A stretch of DNA of 64,000 bases, taken from NCBI RefSeq assembly GCF_031877795.1, contig NC_133971.1, forward strand, positions 7,582,784 to 7,646,783, written 5' to 3'. The position numbers and the translations under genes were made by a program. This DNA is from Strix aluco. Its lineage: Eukaryota; Chordata; Aves; Strigiformes; Strigidae. Below the pieces are notes generated by a model. It saw only the letters and a list, made by a program, of their open reading frames with translations. It made no database searches and had not been told where the DNA came from. This document shows positions 21,761-51,249 of this stretch, piece after piece. Every line of letters begins with the position of its first letter. Position 1 is the stretch's first letter.

Positions 21761-24700
21761 GCTGCTTAATTGTGCGGCCGACATGGGGTGTTTCCGTGGT
21801 GTTCCCGCCGGCCAGCTCACAGTAACGTGTGTAGGGCTGTTCTCTGTATGGCCTCATTGAAGGGATGCGCCCCTAGAGTCAGCGTGCCTCGTCGGTTTGT
21901 GAAGGCACTTTCAAAAGACTAACCCTCTTCCAGAGAAGTTTTAACTTTGTTATTGTAGGGGTAGAAGGACTGTGGGACGTAGCCCTTTGCAGGCACCCTG
22001 TGCCTCCCTGGGAGCAGCCGGAGGAGTCGGGGAATCACAAGGGGTGGTGGGAGCTGCTGCCCGTGTGCAAGGACCTTTCCTTCTTTGCCTTCTTCAAGGT
22101 GGAGTGGGTGAATGGGCACAGCAGCTAGTGTCTGCTGAGTTCCTGTATCCCAGTATAGGGGAGCACCATGACGTGCCATGCCCCAGTCACAGCGCAGGGT
22201 GACACTGCTGGGGTGCCACAGAGATAACAAGGAAGGGGAGGCTGCAGAGGCTGGGGCACTGATTTGGCTGCTTGTCAAGTGTGGGGGACACAAGTCCTAA
22301 CCTTGCAGCCGTGACCTGTGCTGACTCCTCCCTGGGAGAGCTGCACTGTCACAGTTTTGACACTAGCATACTTCACAGTTTTATACCAGACTTTTCACAG
22401 ATAGGGAGAAGTGCTGATGCAGCTACACCAGTTTAAATGCTCATATTGTTCAGTAAAGTCAGTCTCGTTTAAGTGGGGTTTATCCTTCACCAAGAGCAAT
22501 GCTGGGTCACCAAAGTGGTCCCTACCCCCATGGTGCAGCAGTGAAGCTGATAGAAACCTAAAGCTGAAAAATTTACGACAAGCTTTCTCAAGAAGCATAG
22601 CTTTTTGAAACATAATTTATGACACATTTTCTTCTCTCCAAACCACTCCCTGAAGGTTCACAAAGTAAATCTCCAGGACTATAATGTTAGAGGCCCCTGC
22701 TTAGCAATTAAATAAATATTTATAAATCCAGTAAGATTTTTTTCTCAAGTCAGTCTTCTGTTTCTGGTATTTTTAGCATTTCACTAAATGTCCATTACTT
22801 CCCTGGTAATCTTGAGCTGATATTATAAGGACAGCTGGACACCATTCCTTCTTTATTAGTTATCCTTAATATTTGTGTCTCCCTAGAGACACTGCCTTGT
22901 TGTACTTTGGTGATTTTCCCGGGCTTTCCGTCCACTAGAGGGAGGTGTGCACAAAGCGTGCGTTGATCTTGCTCTTAAACTGCATCACTGCCAGCAAGAA
23001 CAAGGACAGATTTAAGAATAATAGGTAAAAGTAATTGATGAATGCAATTTAAGAGTCACTGTTAATAAGCTAGGACATAAAATCAGAAATAATCAGCATT
23101 TATTTTTAAAATTAAAAATATCTCATTTGTCGATGTTACAGCTCAACCGCAGCATGAAGTCCCAGTTGTTCCTGCAACGCTGCCAGCGAGCCTGTAGATT
23201 CAAAATCATGGCCAAAGCTGGTTCACACAGCCAGAAAGGGCAGCTGGAAATCCAGGAGTAGGGAAGATAAAGGCAATCAAAGATCCCATGGGCATCACAC
23301 GTCACACACATTTCAGGCATAGGTATGCTGTGTATTTATTAGGTGGTGGTTTATGAATAGGTGTGTATTGATGTGTTAGAAGGTTTTTAAATGGTGGGAT
23401 TTTTTAAAGCCCTGGGATGAAGTGTCTGCTAATCTGTGTGTAGCATGCATGGCCAGATTACTTTTATGTATTGCAGTGGGTGAGGACTGATTTACTTGTC
23501 AAGCAAAAATACACGCACACATACATTTAGTTACATCCATGTATGTATGTCCATCTGCCTATCAGCTTATTTTCGCTGAGTGGAGACAGCAGCATGCCTC
23601 TTGGTGCATGCAGGCTGCTCGCTGGTTTCACTTCAGTGCAGGTTTTTGTTTGGCTGCAGCTTCGTCTTTCCTCCTTCCTGAGCTCACAACAGACAGGTCA
23701 TCCATTGCTGTGCTGGACATGGAAATGGGTGTAGAGAAAAGATGAAGAACAACATAAACAAGACCAGTAAGAAGGGACTTGCTTTGCTTTCTGTTCTGGT
23801 GAAGTATTAAATGTATTGTCTTTCAGTCTGAAAGTTTATGTGTGTGTGTCTACACAGGATTGGTGGCCCTTAGGATCACTGACCAGGTTTGCAGGCAGTG
23901 GAAAAGGCTGTTTAATACTTTTCTACTAAATCAGTAAGACAGTATTCCCCCCCCCAAATGTCACTTTTTTGATAGTGACCACACCTGTTAAAATTTTCAC
24001 TGATTTAGGTTTGTTACAACTTGACATTAGTTGCCTGGGAGCTCTGCTGTACACAGGCAGCACGTGAAAAATGAACAAGACAGCAGTCATGCAAATTTTA
24101 TTGCCTTTTTTTCATATTTTACTAAGAGACAGCAAATTGCCTGTCCACAGCACAGTGTTTGTGGCAGCACAGTCTAATGTCTCTCTTAGGAGACTTTCTT
24201 CATAGTTCCATCACAAACATAAAATGCTTTGGAGAGTCGAGACAACAGAATTGAATGTCTGGACCAGTGGATCCTGTAGCAACTTTGGTAACTTGTGATG
24301 AAATCTCCTGGAATATTGTGATTTGAATCATTTGATGTTCGTAATCAAAGAGGAGCATGTGCGATTCTTTCTCCTTCAAAGATGCTTTTCTTTTTTCTTT
24401 GATTCACCTATTATTGTATCCAGTAGCATAATTCGAGGCCTGACTTGGCATTCCTTAGTCCACATTCATGGGAGTTGTCCTCTTAGATCTCAACAGTACA
24501 TCTGAAAGAAGCATGTCTTGGGAAGATGGGCTGACACAAAAAATGACAGTGGTTAAATGCTGGACAGGGCCTGTGATTTAGGTTTGGGAGAGTGAAATGC
24601 AAAAGGACAAGAAGGATGCAGTAATAAGAAATCATGAAGGAATACCAAGGGAAAAATATTTTGCCTGCAAACCCCAGGATTCACAGCTGTGCTGCAACTC

Positions 24701-26650
24701 CTTTACAAAATGGAGATGATGCAGGTGCATTTTGGGGGCCCAAAGAAGGACTGTAGTAAATTGGAATATAAAGACATCTCCTGTAGTCTGGTATTTGATA
24801 CAGGCACAGCCATGAAGCTCAATGTGTCACAGTGTCAAGTTCTTTACGAAGTTTGACAGGTAGCTTTGGATTTGTTCGGTTGATAATGTTCATAACCTTC
24901 AAACCCCAAAAAAGGAAGTTTTATCTGCTGAAGATGTACCAGTGACTTTCATTGTATGTACATGTGACTGATGGTATCTTTGTTCACTCTTTATTGCCTG
25001 TGTTGTTTGGATAGTTACTACCTGCCAGAGTGTCAGGATGACATTTTCCTGGTTGGTTTAATTTTGATTTAAGCCCGGGGAGAGAAAGCGAAAAGTAAGG
25101 CCCTTTGCTGCTTAAATTCTTTTACGTCTGCAATATTCTGAGGGCTCCTGTACAGGGATTCACTTTGGATGATTCACCGTAAACTGACAGATTACTAATC
25201 TTTTTTTTTCTGGCTTTCTTGTCTGTGTTAAATGATTACATATACTGCATTTATGGATTTTAATTGCTACAACCAAGGCTGCATCACCTTCAGTAAACCT
25301 GCTCAGCTGACCATCACCCTATATTATTTCCATCAGGTTGTGTTGCTTGTGAAGAATTCTAATTTTTTCAGCATATTTAACAAGTGCTTGAATGTTGCTC
25401 AATCAACTCACATATGTTGCCAGATCAACTCTCATATTTAAAGGTTTATATTTAGGTAAGTGCTTAAGTGCCCGGATTGAACTGAAGCCTTTAAAGGCTA
25501 ACCTGTGGTCAGTTATTTTATTTAGTTAATTTACACTGCAAAGAAACACTGCTATTTACTATTTCTATATCAAAATGAAAATTTGGAAGATGTGGTGTCA
25601 CAAACTGTTCGTAAACAAGAAACTGTTGGTAAAGAGGATGTCTCAGACAACTCGAGTGGGATGCCCTGTGGGGGAGAAGCAGAGCGAGCTCTGTGGAGGT
25701 GGGGTGGTGAGCTGTTTCTCTCCCCCTCCCTCCTGTGCATACGTGTTTGCACAGAATGAACTAAAAATGACTGACATCATTAATCAACTTTTTTTCCCCT
25801 TTGTCTAGGAAGCTCTTGGATCCATCTGAATTCCCAGAAGAATGGGTAGGTGAACAAAATATGTTCATTACCCTTCTTTACTGATAAACTTAGTATTGTA
25901 ATATAGCTGGTATTTTCTCATTAGGAGCCCAATTTTCTTCTATAATAGTTTATATGGAGTGAATTAAAAATGTGATATCAGTCAGCAACAATGTGATGTG
26001 CAAAAGATGATTGTATGTTTGTGGCCCCTTGGAAGACCTGACTTGGTAGGACTTCTGTACTATAAGTAGTGCACTTTGGTGTATGCCATGTCTTCAGGCA
26101 TACTTTCAGGCAAAAGAAATGGCGGTTTAAAGTCTTTAATCTTTTAATTAAGCCTTAAGCTGAAAGTAAGCTGTAAAAGGCATTAGAGTAGAAAGATGAA
26201 CATTAATTATTTTGGCAGGTCTTAAATTACATTCGAACAAATCTTATTAGTAAAGTAATTCTGCGTATAAATATTAACTGTAAGTCATTCCCCATGTTAT
26301 CTGCTCCCTTTTTTGATATTTCCAGAGAAAAATTACATCAGGTCTGTTCAGGTCCGCATTAGTCTTGTAAGAGTGACAGTTTCATGAACTTTGGAAGTCT
26401 GTCTAGTCAGGTTTTGTTAGGACAGCGAATGATTTTAGATGTAAGGTGCAACAAATGAAATCAATTATGTCTGTCATAGCTACAGGCTTGTGTGTTAAGC
26501 TTTTAAATCAGGCTTCAGAAAATAAATCAGTTCCATGCATGTAGTCCCACCTTACCAAAGTCTTCATTACAGGGGACCCTCCTAGTGAGGCATGAATTTT
26601 GTTTGCTCTTTCCATGAGTTATGTGAGCACCAGTGTGTGAAATAAAGCCA
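21761..26650. other. Intergenic region upstream of ZCCHC9
   Basis: No coding exon, RNA gene or well-preserved repeat is recognised. It is mostly AT-rich unique-looking sequence; frames present are short and lack domain features. A plus-strand noncoding transcript from the ZCCHC9 promoter could run through here (inference only). Confidence 0.45.
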
Positions 26651-26749
26651 AAATTCAAAGATACCCCAGTAGTTCAGTCTGACCACTCTGATGGTGCTAT
26701 AGTGCACATTGTGTTACATTTCTTGGGAAAAAAAGACAGTGTTACAGTA

Positions 26750-27464
26750 AATCCTCCACTGTTCTGCTGTTTTTCTGTACAAAGAGCTCATATTCAGCCC
26801 TCTAATGATGGATAGACTTTTGATGGACGACGATAGTGGCTTTTGCTAACTGTATCCTGATGTTTGAAAGTTCCACTACCCATTGCTCTCAGTGTAGTCT
26901 TTAGCAACCCACTGAATCACTTAATTTTCCCAGAGGCTGGTGCATGATAGAGGATGTGATATACCCACTCAATACTATGTTCTTTGGCTCAAGTGCCTAT
27001 GAGATTATTTCAGAAATGAGTCCCATTATCTGACTCAGTTTTTTCTGGTGTGCCATGCCACCGCAAGACTTCTCAAGGCCTAAAATGGTGTTCCGGGCAG
27101 TGGCATGGGGCATGGGATATGTTTCCAGCCATCTGATGGCTGCTTCCACCATTGTGAGCACGTAGCATATGCCGTGCTGAGTTTGTGGGAGCATGATATA
27201 ATCAATCTGCCAGGCCTCCCCGTATTTATATTTTAACCATCATCCTCCATACCAAATGGGCTTTAACCGTTTGGCTTGCTTGATCGCAGCACATGTCTCA
27301 CATTCATGGATTACCTGTGCAATAGCATCCATGGTTATGTCCACCCCTCGGTCACGAGCCCATCTATATGTTGCATCTCTTCCCTGATGGCCTGAGGAGT
27401 CATGGACCCAGGGAGCCATAAATTGTTCACCCTTATGTTGCCAGTCCAGATCTACTTGAGACAC
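26750..27464 (-). pseudogene. ERV integrase remnant
   Basis: The frame at 27464-27240 carries the His/Cys zinc-binding N-terminal region of integrase, and 27194-26997 the start of the catalytic core. Continuing leftwards, the core is interrupted by stop codons before fading out near 26.75 kb. Confidence 0.78.
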
Positions 27465-27470
27465 CTTGAT

Positions 27471-28265
27471 CTAGACAGCCTGATCCGCCTGTTGGCTGTT
27501 CTGATGTTCTTCAGTGGCCCGGCTCTTGGGTACATGAGCATCTACACGGTGTACTTTCACAACCAGATTCTCTACCTGAGCAGCAATATCTTGCCATAAT
27601 TCAGCAGCCCAGACGGGTTTGCCTCTGCGCTGCCAGTTGCTCTGTTTCCACTGCTGTAACCACCCCCACAGTGCATTTGCCACCATCCATGAGTCAGTAC
27701 AGAGGTAGAGCACTGGCCACTTTTCTCGCTCAGCGATACCCAAGGCCAGCTGGATGGCTTTCACCTCTGCGAAATGACTCGATTCACCTTCTCCTTCAGC
27801 AGCTTCAGCAACCCATCATGTGGGGCTCCATACAGCTGCTTTCCACCTTCGATGTTTTCCCACAATGCGACAGGACCCGTCGGTAAACAGGGCACATCGC
27901 TTGTCATTATCTGGTTGTTTATCATATGGTGGGGCCTCTTCAGCACGTGCTACCTCTTCCTCTGGTGACATTCCAAAATCTTTGCCTTCTGGCCAGTTTG
28001 TGATCACCCTCATTATTCCCGGACGGCTGGGGCTCCCTGTTTGAGCCCGTTGTGTGATCAGTGCGACCCATTTACTCCACGTGGCATCAGTTGCATGGTG
28101 TGTAGAGGGGACACTCCCTTTGAACATCCACCCCTGCACTGGCACTCGGGGAGCCAGGAGGAGCTGTGCTTCAGTCTCAATCACTTCCTTCAAGGGATAC
28201 CTTTCCCTCACACATAACAAGGGCCTCCTCCAGAGGCTGGAGGCTTTTGCCCCTTCTCCAATCAC
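27471..28265 (-). pseudogene. ERV pol remnant: connection region and RNase H
   Basis: Two successive minus-strand frames (28265-27816 and 27764-27471) resemble the connection and RNase H parts of retroviral pol, including the acidic start of RNase H and the downstream helical segments. They lie in different frames, so at least one frameshift separates them. The gene is not functional. Confidence 0.75.
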
Positions 28266-29249
28266 TTTATCAACGCCTCCTTCCTTAGCAAGGGACTCCA
28301 GCTGCCTGCCAAGCTACTGGCCCCGTTATCCCAGCATCTGAGCAGGCCAGTGACAACGTGCTCACCTTGATGACGGCTGAAATATTTTCATATATCCCAC
28401 AGCTCACTCAGGGACAGAGATCGGGTGGTGGTGATTACCATCCCCTCTTCCTCTTCTTCCTCCTCTTCCTCATCTTCCTTCCTAGGAGTAGCTTCTTCAT
28501 CCCTTTCTAAACATGCTTACTTTTGTGTCCATTTCTTCTTCTGCATGGGTGCAACTGATACTGGCACTGGTTGAATCCCTGGTTCAGCTGCATCACCCAT
28601 CACTGGGTGTGAGTAGTCACAATTCCTGTTGTCAGGGTTTGAGTAGCCCCAGTTCTTGTCACGGGGGTTGGAGTAGCTGCACAACACTCACATCTGCACT
28701 GATGTTTAACCCCAAACAAGACCTGAACTGCATTCAGGGTTACTAGCAATAGGACCACGCTGGTTTCAACATCCCAAGGATATTAGAAATTTTTCAGTTT
28801 TTCAAATGCTATTGTAATTAGCCTGGCAGAGAAGGGGAAGATCTGGGAAGATGTCTCCTCCACAGGTTGGCTCTTCGAGGAGAAAAGGTAAAAGGTGTAA
28901 TTATTAATAGTTTCCAATAGGTGGCTCCCGAAGTACGGAGGTGATGGCAATGCTGCGTGCAAATACCAGATTTGTTCTTCTATCCTATCCTAAGTCGGTG
29001 TTATACAGTACAACAACACGATAACTTTAGCCCAGGTCCCACGGGTAATTAACAGCACAACAGGGAGTATATACTGCAAGTAAGGTATTACATAACGTAA
29101 CTTTAAGAACAACCACACCAACTTTGAGAGCAAAAGAATCAACATTGCAACCAGCAACTATTAAATCAATACAATGACTGTTTACAAATTTGTTTTCAGA
29201 TCTGTCATTATCTCAACCCTTCGAGTCCTACGTTGGACACCTAGAAGGA

Positions 29250-29881
29250 CAGTTGAGGTTTCAACCCAGCGGGCAGACAAACACCACGCAGCTGCTCACT
29301 CACCCTCCCCGCCCAGGGGATGTGGGAGAGAATTGGAGGGGTAAAGGTAAGGAGACTCATAGGTTGAGATAAAAACAATTTAATAATTGCAATAAAATAA
29401 AATTCAAATAATAATGATAATAATTATAATAATAGAATATACAAACGAGTAATGGACAATGCAGTTGCTCACCACCCGCCTACCGATGCCCCGCCTGTAC
29501 CTGGCTAGTGATCCTGGAGGAGAGAAGATCCCCAAACTGCAATCCTGATTGTCCCCCAAAAGATAGTCCCCCGACTGTCCCCCTAAAAGATAGTCCCCCA
29601 GCTTCCCAGCCAACCCTCACCTATATACTGAGGATGACATTGTACAATACGGAATATTCCATTGGCCAATTTGGATCTGTTTCTCTGGCTGTGCCCCCTC
29701 CCAGCTTCTTGTGCACTTGCACCTGGGCAGGACAAGTTGAAAAGTCCTTGATGTCTTGGCAACAACTGAAATCATCAGTATATTGTCAACATTCTTCTGA
29801 TACCAAATCTCACACTGAATCCAAAACACAGCACTATTCTAGCTACTAAGAAGAAAAATTATCCCAGCCAAAGCAAGGACA
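29250..29881 (-). repeat. 5' LTR of the minus-strand ERV
   Basis: It begins TGTCCTTG on the minus strand at 29881. A TATA-like box lies at about 29621-29634 (plus strand reads CCTATATACTGAG). An AT-rich run of ATAATA units lies at 29.39-29.44 kb. The primer-binding region begins just left of about 29250. It shares blocks with the LTR at 3042-3466 but is about 200 bp longer, mainly in U3. The inner end is approximate. Confidence 0.75.
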
Positions 29882-31735
29882 CAAGTACAGTAAAGTTTTA
29901 GCCTTCTTTGTGAAGATATATGTGTGTGTTTCTCTTTCTTTGGATTTGCTGTCCTGAAGCATCTTTTGCCTCCTCCCAGGGCAGCCCCACATGTGCTACT
30001 CCATGCCCTGGGCTTGGGTTTCCTGCCTCCCTCACCTTGGTGCAGGGTACCACCCTGCTCCTAGCATGACTTTTACATTTGAGCCACCCCTGGACCTTCC
30101 AGTTTATTGACAATGCTTCTTAGCCAGGCTGTGGCTTGTTGCAAGAGCTGGCTTTTCTTGTGGTCAGTTTCTGTGTGCATTAACTTCAGTACAGCTCCAA
30201 ACCCAGTTCAGGCTTGGCACAAATAATTTGGCTTGCATGTCCATGTTTGAAACTTCTGATATATGTAATTATGCTTCTGACTCTCTGAGAATTACTTAAC
30301 TTCTGTTTCCCTTGGCTTTTCTCTTCTTCTGTGCTTTCAGCCTGTGCTTCTCTCATGCACTGTTTTGTCTCTTTCTTTATTCTCTATGTGCCTTGAAAAA
30401 GCAGGTCTGTCCATATGCTAACATTCTGGTAGTGTACACGTCAAAGGTTCTGTAGCTTTCTGAAGGCCTTTGGTCCCCCTATGCTGTAAATGCAAATCAA
30501 CACAGTTTATTCCCATCACCCCAGCCATTTAGACAAGGTATTTATTGTTAGAGCAATATTTGTATGGCAGTTTCATCACAGAAGAATGTGTTCACTGTTG
30601 TACAGAGGCACCCCTTGCAAAGTCATTGTCCATTTCCTGGTAGAGCTCAGAGTACATTTCCCACTTTTCCCTTGTCCTCTAATGGCAAATTCCTCTCCAG
30701 TTCTTACCCTGCATGAACTGCCTGATGGACCTGAGATGGGCTTTGGTGGAGCATGACCTGAGTTTACTTTTGCTGATCCCTAGTCGCTGATGTGTTCATC
30801 AAGAAGATTATTAAAGTACTTGAGGCATGGCATATAGCTCTACTTGGAATACTTAATCAAATAAATTTCAAGGATTTATAGAGAACCAGTGTCTGAATCC
30901 ATCAGGAAAGAGTTTTATTGCCAGAAAAGAATCTCAGCAATGCAAAATTGGTGGCATGGGAAATCTAAATATGAGAAAGCAAGAAGTAACATTGTATGTC
31001 TAGGGTTAGTGCACCAACCCAGCTTTTTAACCTTCAGTATCTTCTTGTTGAATCATAATCTGTATGAATCTCTTTCTTTGTCTGATAACCTTTCAGGTTG
31101 TTTATTTCCTGCTGCAGCCATTCACCAGAGTGTATCCTCTGGAACTAGTGCAACTGCAGTGTTGCTGCCTTTAAGCTGTCATTGAAGGCTTACAGGAACA
31201 GATCCCCACACACCTCCCCACACACCCCCAGCCCCAGGATGTACTTGACTTGGAGATAAATGTGGTCCAAGCAGACAGCAAACTGATCCGAGGACCGTAA
31301 TGATGGAGCAGCACTGAGTAAAGATGTCCGGTGTAATGTTAGTAGATATGTGACTGTCCAAGTTCCATTTAAAATATTAAATAGTGATGTGGAATGCAGA
31401 ATGAGAATACATCATCCATATTAATCAGCTGAGTTACTCTTGCTGACAGTATAAAGGTCATGGAGAGTGAGATAGATCACAGAAGTGAAAAATGTAGATT
31501 GCAAATAACAAGCCTTTACAAAATAATCCATATGAGGATTTTTTGAATGGGAAGGACACACTTGGAAGGCAGCAATACAGAGAAAGCCACAGTTTAATCG
31601 TAAGAGAAAGTAAATCATATCAGGGTATCCATATTTTGTGGAGACTTACAATTCCATGTCTGGTCAGAGCACAGGATGGCCAGGGCATTTCTCTGGTTTA
31701 TTTACTCATCTGCAGATATTTTGCAGTAATTGATT
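29882..31735. other. Intergenic, no gene recognised
   Basis: AT-rich sequence between the ERV and a CR1 fragment. No exon, RNA gene or regulatory motif set that I can support. Confidence 0.4.
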
Positions 31736-31737
31736 CA

Positions 31738-32510
31738 ATCACGGGATCACAGAATTATGTAGACTGGAGGTCTGGAGGTGATCTGGTCCAACACACCCCA
31801 CCCATTGCACCCCAGCCCCAAAGTAGGGCCAACTTAAATCAGATTGCTCATGACCTTCTTGAATTTTGAGTATCTCCAAGTCTGCTCCAGTGTTTGACCA
31901 TCCTCATACTGCAAAACATCTTCCTGATCTCTGACTGGAATTTCCAGTGTCCCTGCTTGTGTCTGTTGCCTCTTGTTCTGTTACTGTGCAAAAAGTAACT
32001 GGATGCGGTACTGCAGATGAAGTCACACAAGTACCAAACAGAGGGGAAATAATCGTGTCCCTCAAGCTGTTGGTTACACTCATGTGTAGTACAGCCCAGT
32101 ATGGGCATACTGCTGTCTCATGTTCAACTTGCTGTCCACCAGTCCTTGCAAGGCTGCTTTCCACCCAGTTGTCCCACAGCTTGTGCTGTTACATGGAGTT
32201 GCTCCATCCCAGGAGCAGGACTTTCCCTCTGCCTTTGTTGAACTTCATCATAAGATTTCTGCCAGCCCATTTCTACAGTCAAATGCCCTCTGAAGAGCAG
32301 CCCTGCTCTCCACTGTACCAGCTGCTCCCTTTTATTCAGCACCAGCAGTGGACCGGCTGACCATGTAATGCACCTCATCATCCAGGTTGTTATTAAAGGT
32401 ATTAAAAGAGTATCATCAGCTCCAATGCCAACCCCTCAGGATCGCTATTAGTAAATAGCTGCCAGCTGGACTTTGTACCACTGCCTATCAGTGGTTTGCC
32501 CATCAGCAGG
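31738..32510 (-). mobile_element. CR1 LINE fragment (3' end), degraded
   Basis: The left edge has the CR1-type tail (plus strand GGGATCACAGAATTATG, that is, ATTCTGTG on the minus strand). It is followed by text typical of CR1 3' ends: 'ctggaggtgatctggtccaac', 'gttgcctcttgttctg', 'tttgttgaacttcatcataag', and at the right end 'gccagctggactttgtaccac'. It is 5'-truncated and interrupted by small deletions; reading frames are closed. It is more diverged than the copy at 58.9 kb, hence older. Confidence 0.75.
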
Positions 32511-34190
32511 AGAAAAGTGAGTAGAAGCTATAATCTGAGTACATTTGGCCCACAGTTGAATTTTGTGTTGATCTGAATGTTTTGGAGAGCTAACAGTGAA
32601 GTCTTTCCAGTTTTACTTGTTTGCCTTCTATGTGAAATAAGCAGAATTCTCTTTCCCTCCCCCAGAATTACTATTATTAGCCACTATTTAGAGAAACGGT
32701 AGCAAAATGTTAGGGAATGTACCCAGCATAGATGAGGAAGAAACAGCAATCATATGGAAGCTCCAACCTGCTTTATACACAACAGCTCTCCTTCTGAGCA
32801 AGAAACGAGAGCGCACCATGATGCTAACTTCCAAGAGCTGCTACTTCACCATCTAGCTCTCAATTAACTTCAAATTGTGATTTTTAAAGTCTGTAACTGG
32901 TTATGGCCTAGCTATCCAGTCACAGCTCTTCAGATACGGCTCACTGAAAAACCTAAAGGGGCTTTGCGCCAGGCTGGCACTGTACAGTAGATGTCAGCTG
33001 AGAGGCTTCTGATGAAGGATGCTTTGTTAGGAGAGTTCCTACCACATGAGAATTAAACTAAGACTAACAAATATTTTCTCAATGTTTTCCTAGAGCTTAC
33101 AGTGCGTGAGTTTTACAAACTAAACTGGCATTCCTCAAGGTGCTGCAGTGGGCTCCAGAACACCACTTTGGATATGGCTGGACTGCATGCCCTAGACATA
33201 CCCATGCCTACAGTAGCAGTGCGCACCTTGGCAGTGTCCTTTTCCTGCCCACACAGGCCTGAAACATTTTCCGCTGATAATACTCCCAGCTCAGGAGCAA
33301 CACAGACAGCGCATTCAACAGAGCATGTTTTGACTTTTTTTTTCTTGAGAACTGGTGTTTTGAATGTGGTTACTGTGAATCACTGAATATGTTTCAGTAT
33401 GCTAAAAAGAAGCAGTGGGACTGTTAGTGTCTGCTATTTTTAATTTCTACCAAGCTGCTCACCACATCGAACAGTGGTGAGCACAGAGATCTTACTCAGG
33501 GTGGCAGTATGTGCTAAGGCTTTGATGAGTGACAGTTAACTGGAGCCTGGTCCTCATTACCTGGAACCTAAAAGCTGCAGAAGACTGGAGCAGGCCATAC
33601 TGACAGGTTCATGTTGGCTGCAGAGTATCAGCAAACTGATTTGCCTGCTGATTTCTGGGCCAGCTTGCTGCAGCCCAAGACCACAGGCCAGAAAGGATGC
33701 CTGAGGGAAACAGCTGAGAAGTGACCTGGTGAGTTCTCCAGGAGTGAAAAAGTGTGAGGGCTGGGATGGCATAGTAAAGATTTTTGTGTGCAGACCAATC
33801 CTGGACAGAGAAGAGAAGACAGCTCCCATGCAGAGACACCACTGGGTTCCTGATGACAGGTCAAGTGGTGGACTTCAGCGACTGAAGGCATGTGCAACTG
33901 CTGACTCCAGTTAACAGATTTCAGCTGCCTGGACGGTCACTGGAGAGAAATGTGTCTGTGAATGAAAATAGGGTGCTTGTGGGAGACTTTGTAAGTAAGG
34001 CCATAAGTGCAAATGCAGGACAGAATTAGAGATTTGTGCTTTTTGCATTACTGAGGTAGTACTTTTCTTATCACCAACCAAGGAATGGAAGCAGGCCCCA
34101 CAAAAGAGTGTACCCAGGTGGTTGTACTGGGGACATCCTAGTAAAGCTGCACAAAGACTAGTTTCTGCCAGTGCACCCAGGCATCTAAGA
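32511..34190. other. Intergenic, downstream of CKMT2
   Basis: No coding exon or repeat recognised. Several frames of 60-94 codons occur on both strands at 33.1-33.9 kb but have no recognisable domain and overlap one another. Confidence 0.4.
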
Positions 34191-34213
34191 AGACATCAGG
34201 TATCAGGCAGTGT

Positions 34214-34219
34214 TTTATT
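34214..34219 (-). terminator. CKMT2: CKMT2 polyadenylation signal AATAAA (minus strand)
   Basis: TTTATT on the plus strand lies 92 bases past the CKMT2 stop codon. It is the first canonical signal and implies a very short 3' UTR. Confidence 0.7.
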
Positions 34220-34310
34220 GCACAAGATATTTATACAGAGATATACAGAGGTGCCTTTCTGTCAGAATGGCAGCCATATTTACCATCAGGTGCCACCAGC
34301 AGCAGCAAGA

Positions 34311-51126
<16,816 letters not shown>

Positions 51127-51217
51127 TCCTCTTGGAGGATATGATGTCTGGAAGAGAAGACAACCCAATGTCAACCCCTAAGTCCTCATGCAGTGCAAAT
51201 GACAAGCAAACCCTCAC

Positions 51218-51231
51218 CTTAAATGGTAGCC
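51218..51231 (-). other. CKMT2: Candidate 14-bp 5' UTR microexon of CKMT2
   Basis: On the minus strand a strong acceptor (CCTTCTCTTACAG) and a strong donor (AAG/GTGAGG) enclose only 14 bases. The next acceptor, that of the start exon, is 70 bases further on, and TTGAC near 51,170 could be its branch site. It is predicted purely from splice signals. Confidence 0.35.
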
Positions 51232-51249
51232 CTGTAAGAGAAGGAATTT

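Larger units (their letters stand above)
26700..29881 (-). mobile_element. Broken endogenous retrovirus (avian ERVL-like), minus strand
   Basis: Read on the minus strand the order is: a 5' LTR (29881 to about 29250), a degenerate tRNA primer-binding region and leader, gag remnants (about 28.7-28.3 kb, including an acidic Glu-rich run at 28.44-28.49 kb), then a pol piece with the RNase H domain (about 27.95-27.47 kb) and integrase (about 27.46-26.75 kb). Nearly all of the reverse transcriptase core is missing between the gag remnant and RNase H. The remaining frames carry several stops and frameshifts, notably in integrase. No matching 3' LTR is seen at the left end. It is a dead copy that cannot encode a working virus. 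Assignment to ERVL is from the pol character and the LTR type. Confidence 0.85.

Noticed and set aside
28440-28490. Pyrimidine-rich run as an independent microsatellite
   Set aside because: On the minus strand it is the Glu-rich stretch of the ERV gag remnant, so it belongs to that element.
51127-51174. Upstream in-frame ATG as the CKMT2 start
   Set aside because: It lies beyond a strong splice acceptor, and the added residues do not look like a presequence; the ATG at 51126 gives the exact family length of 419.
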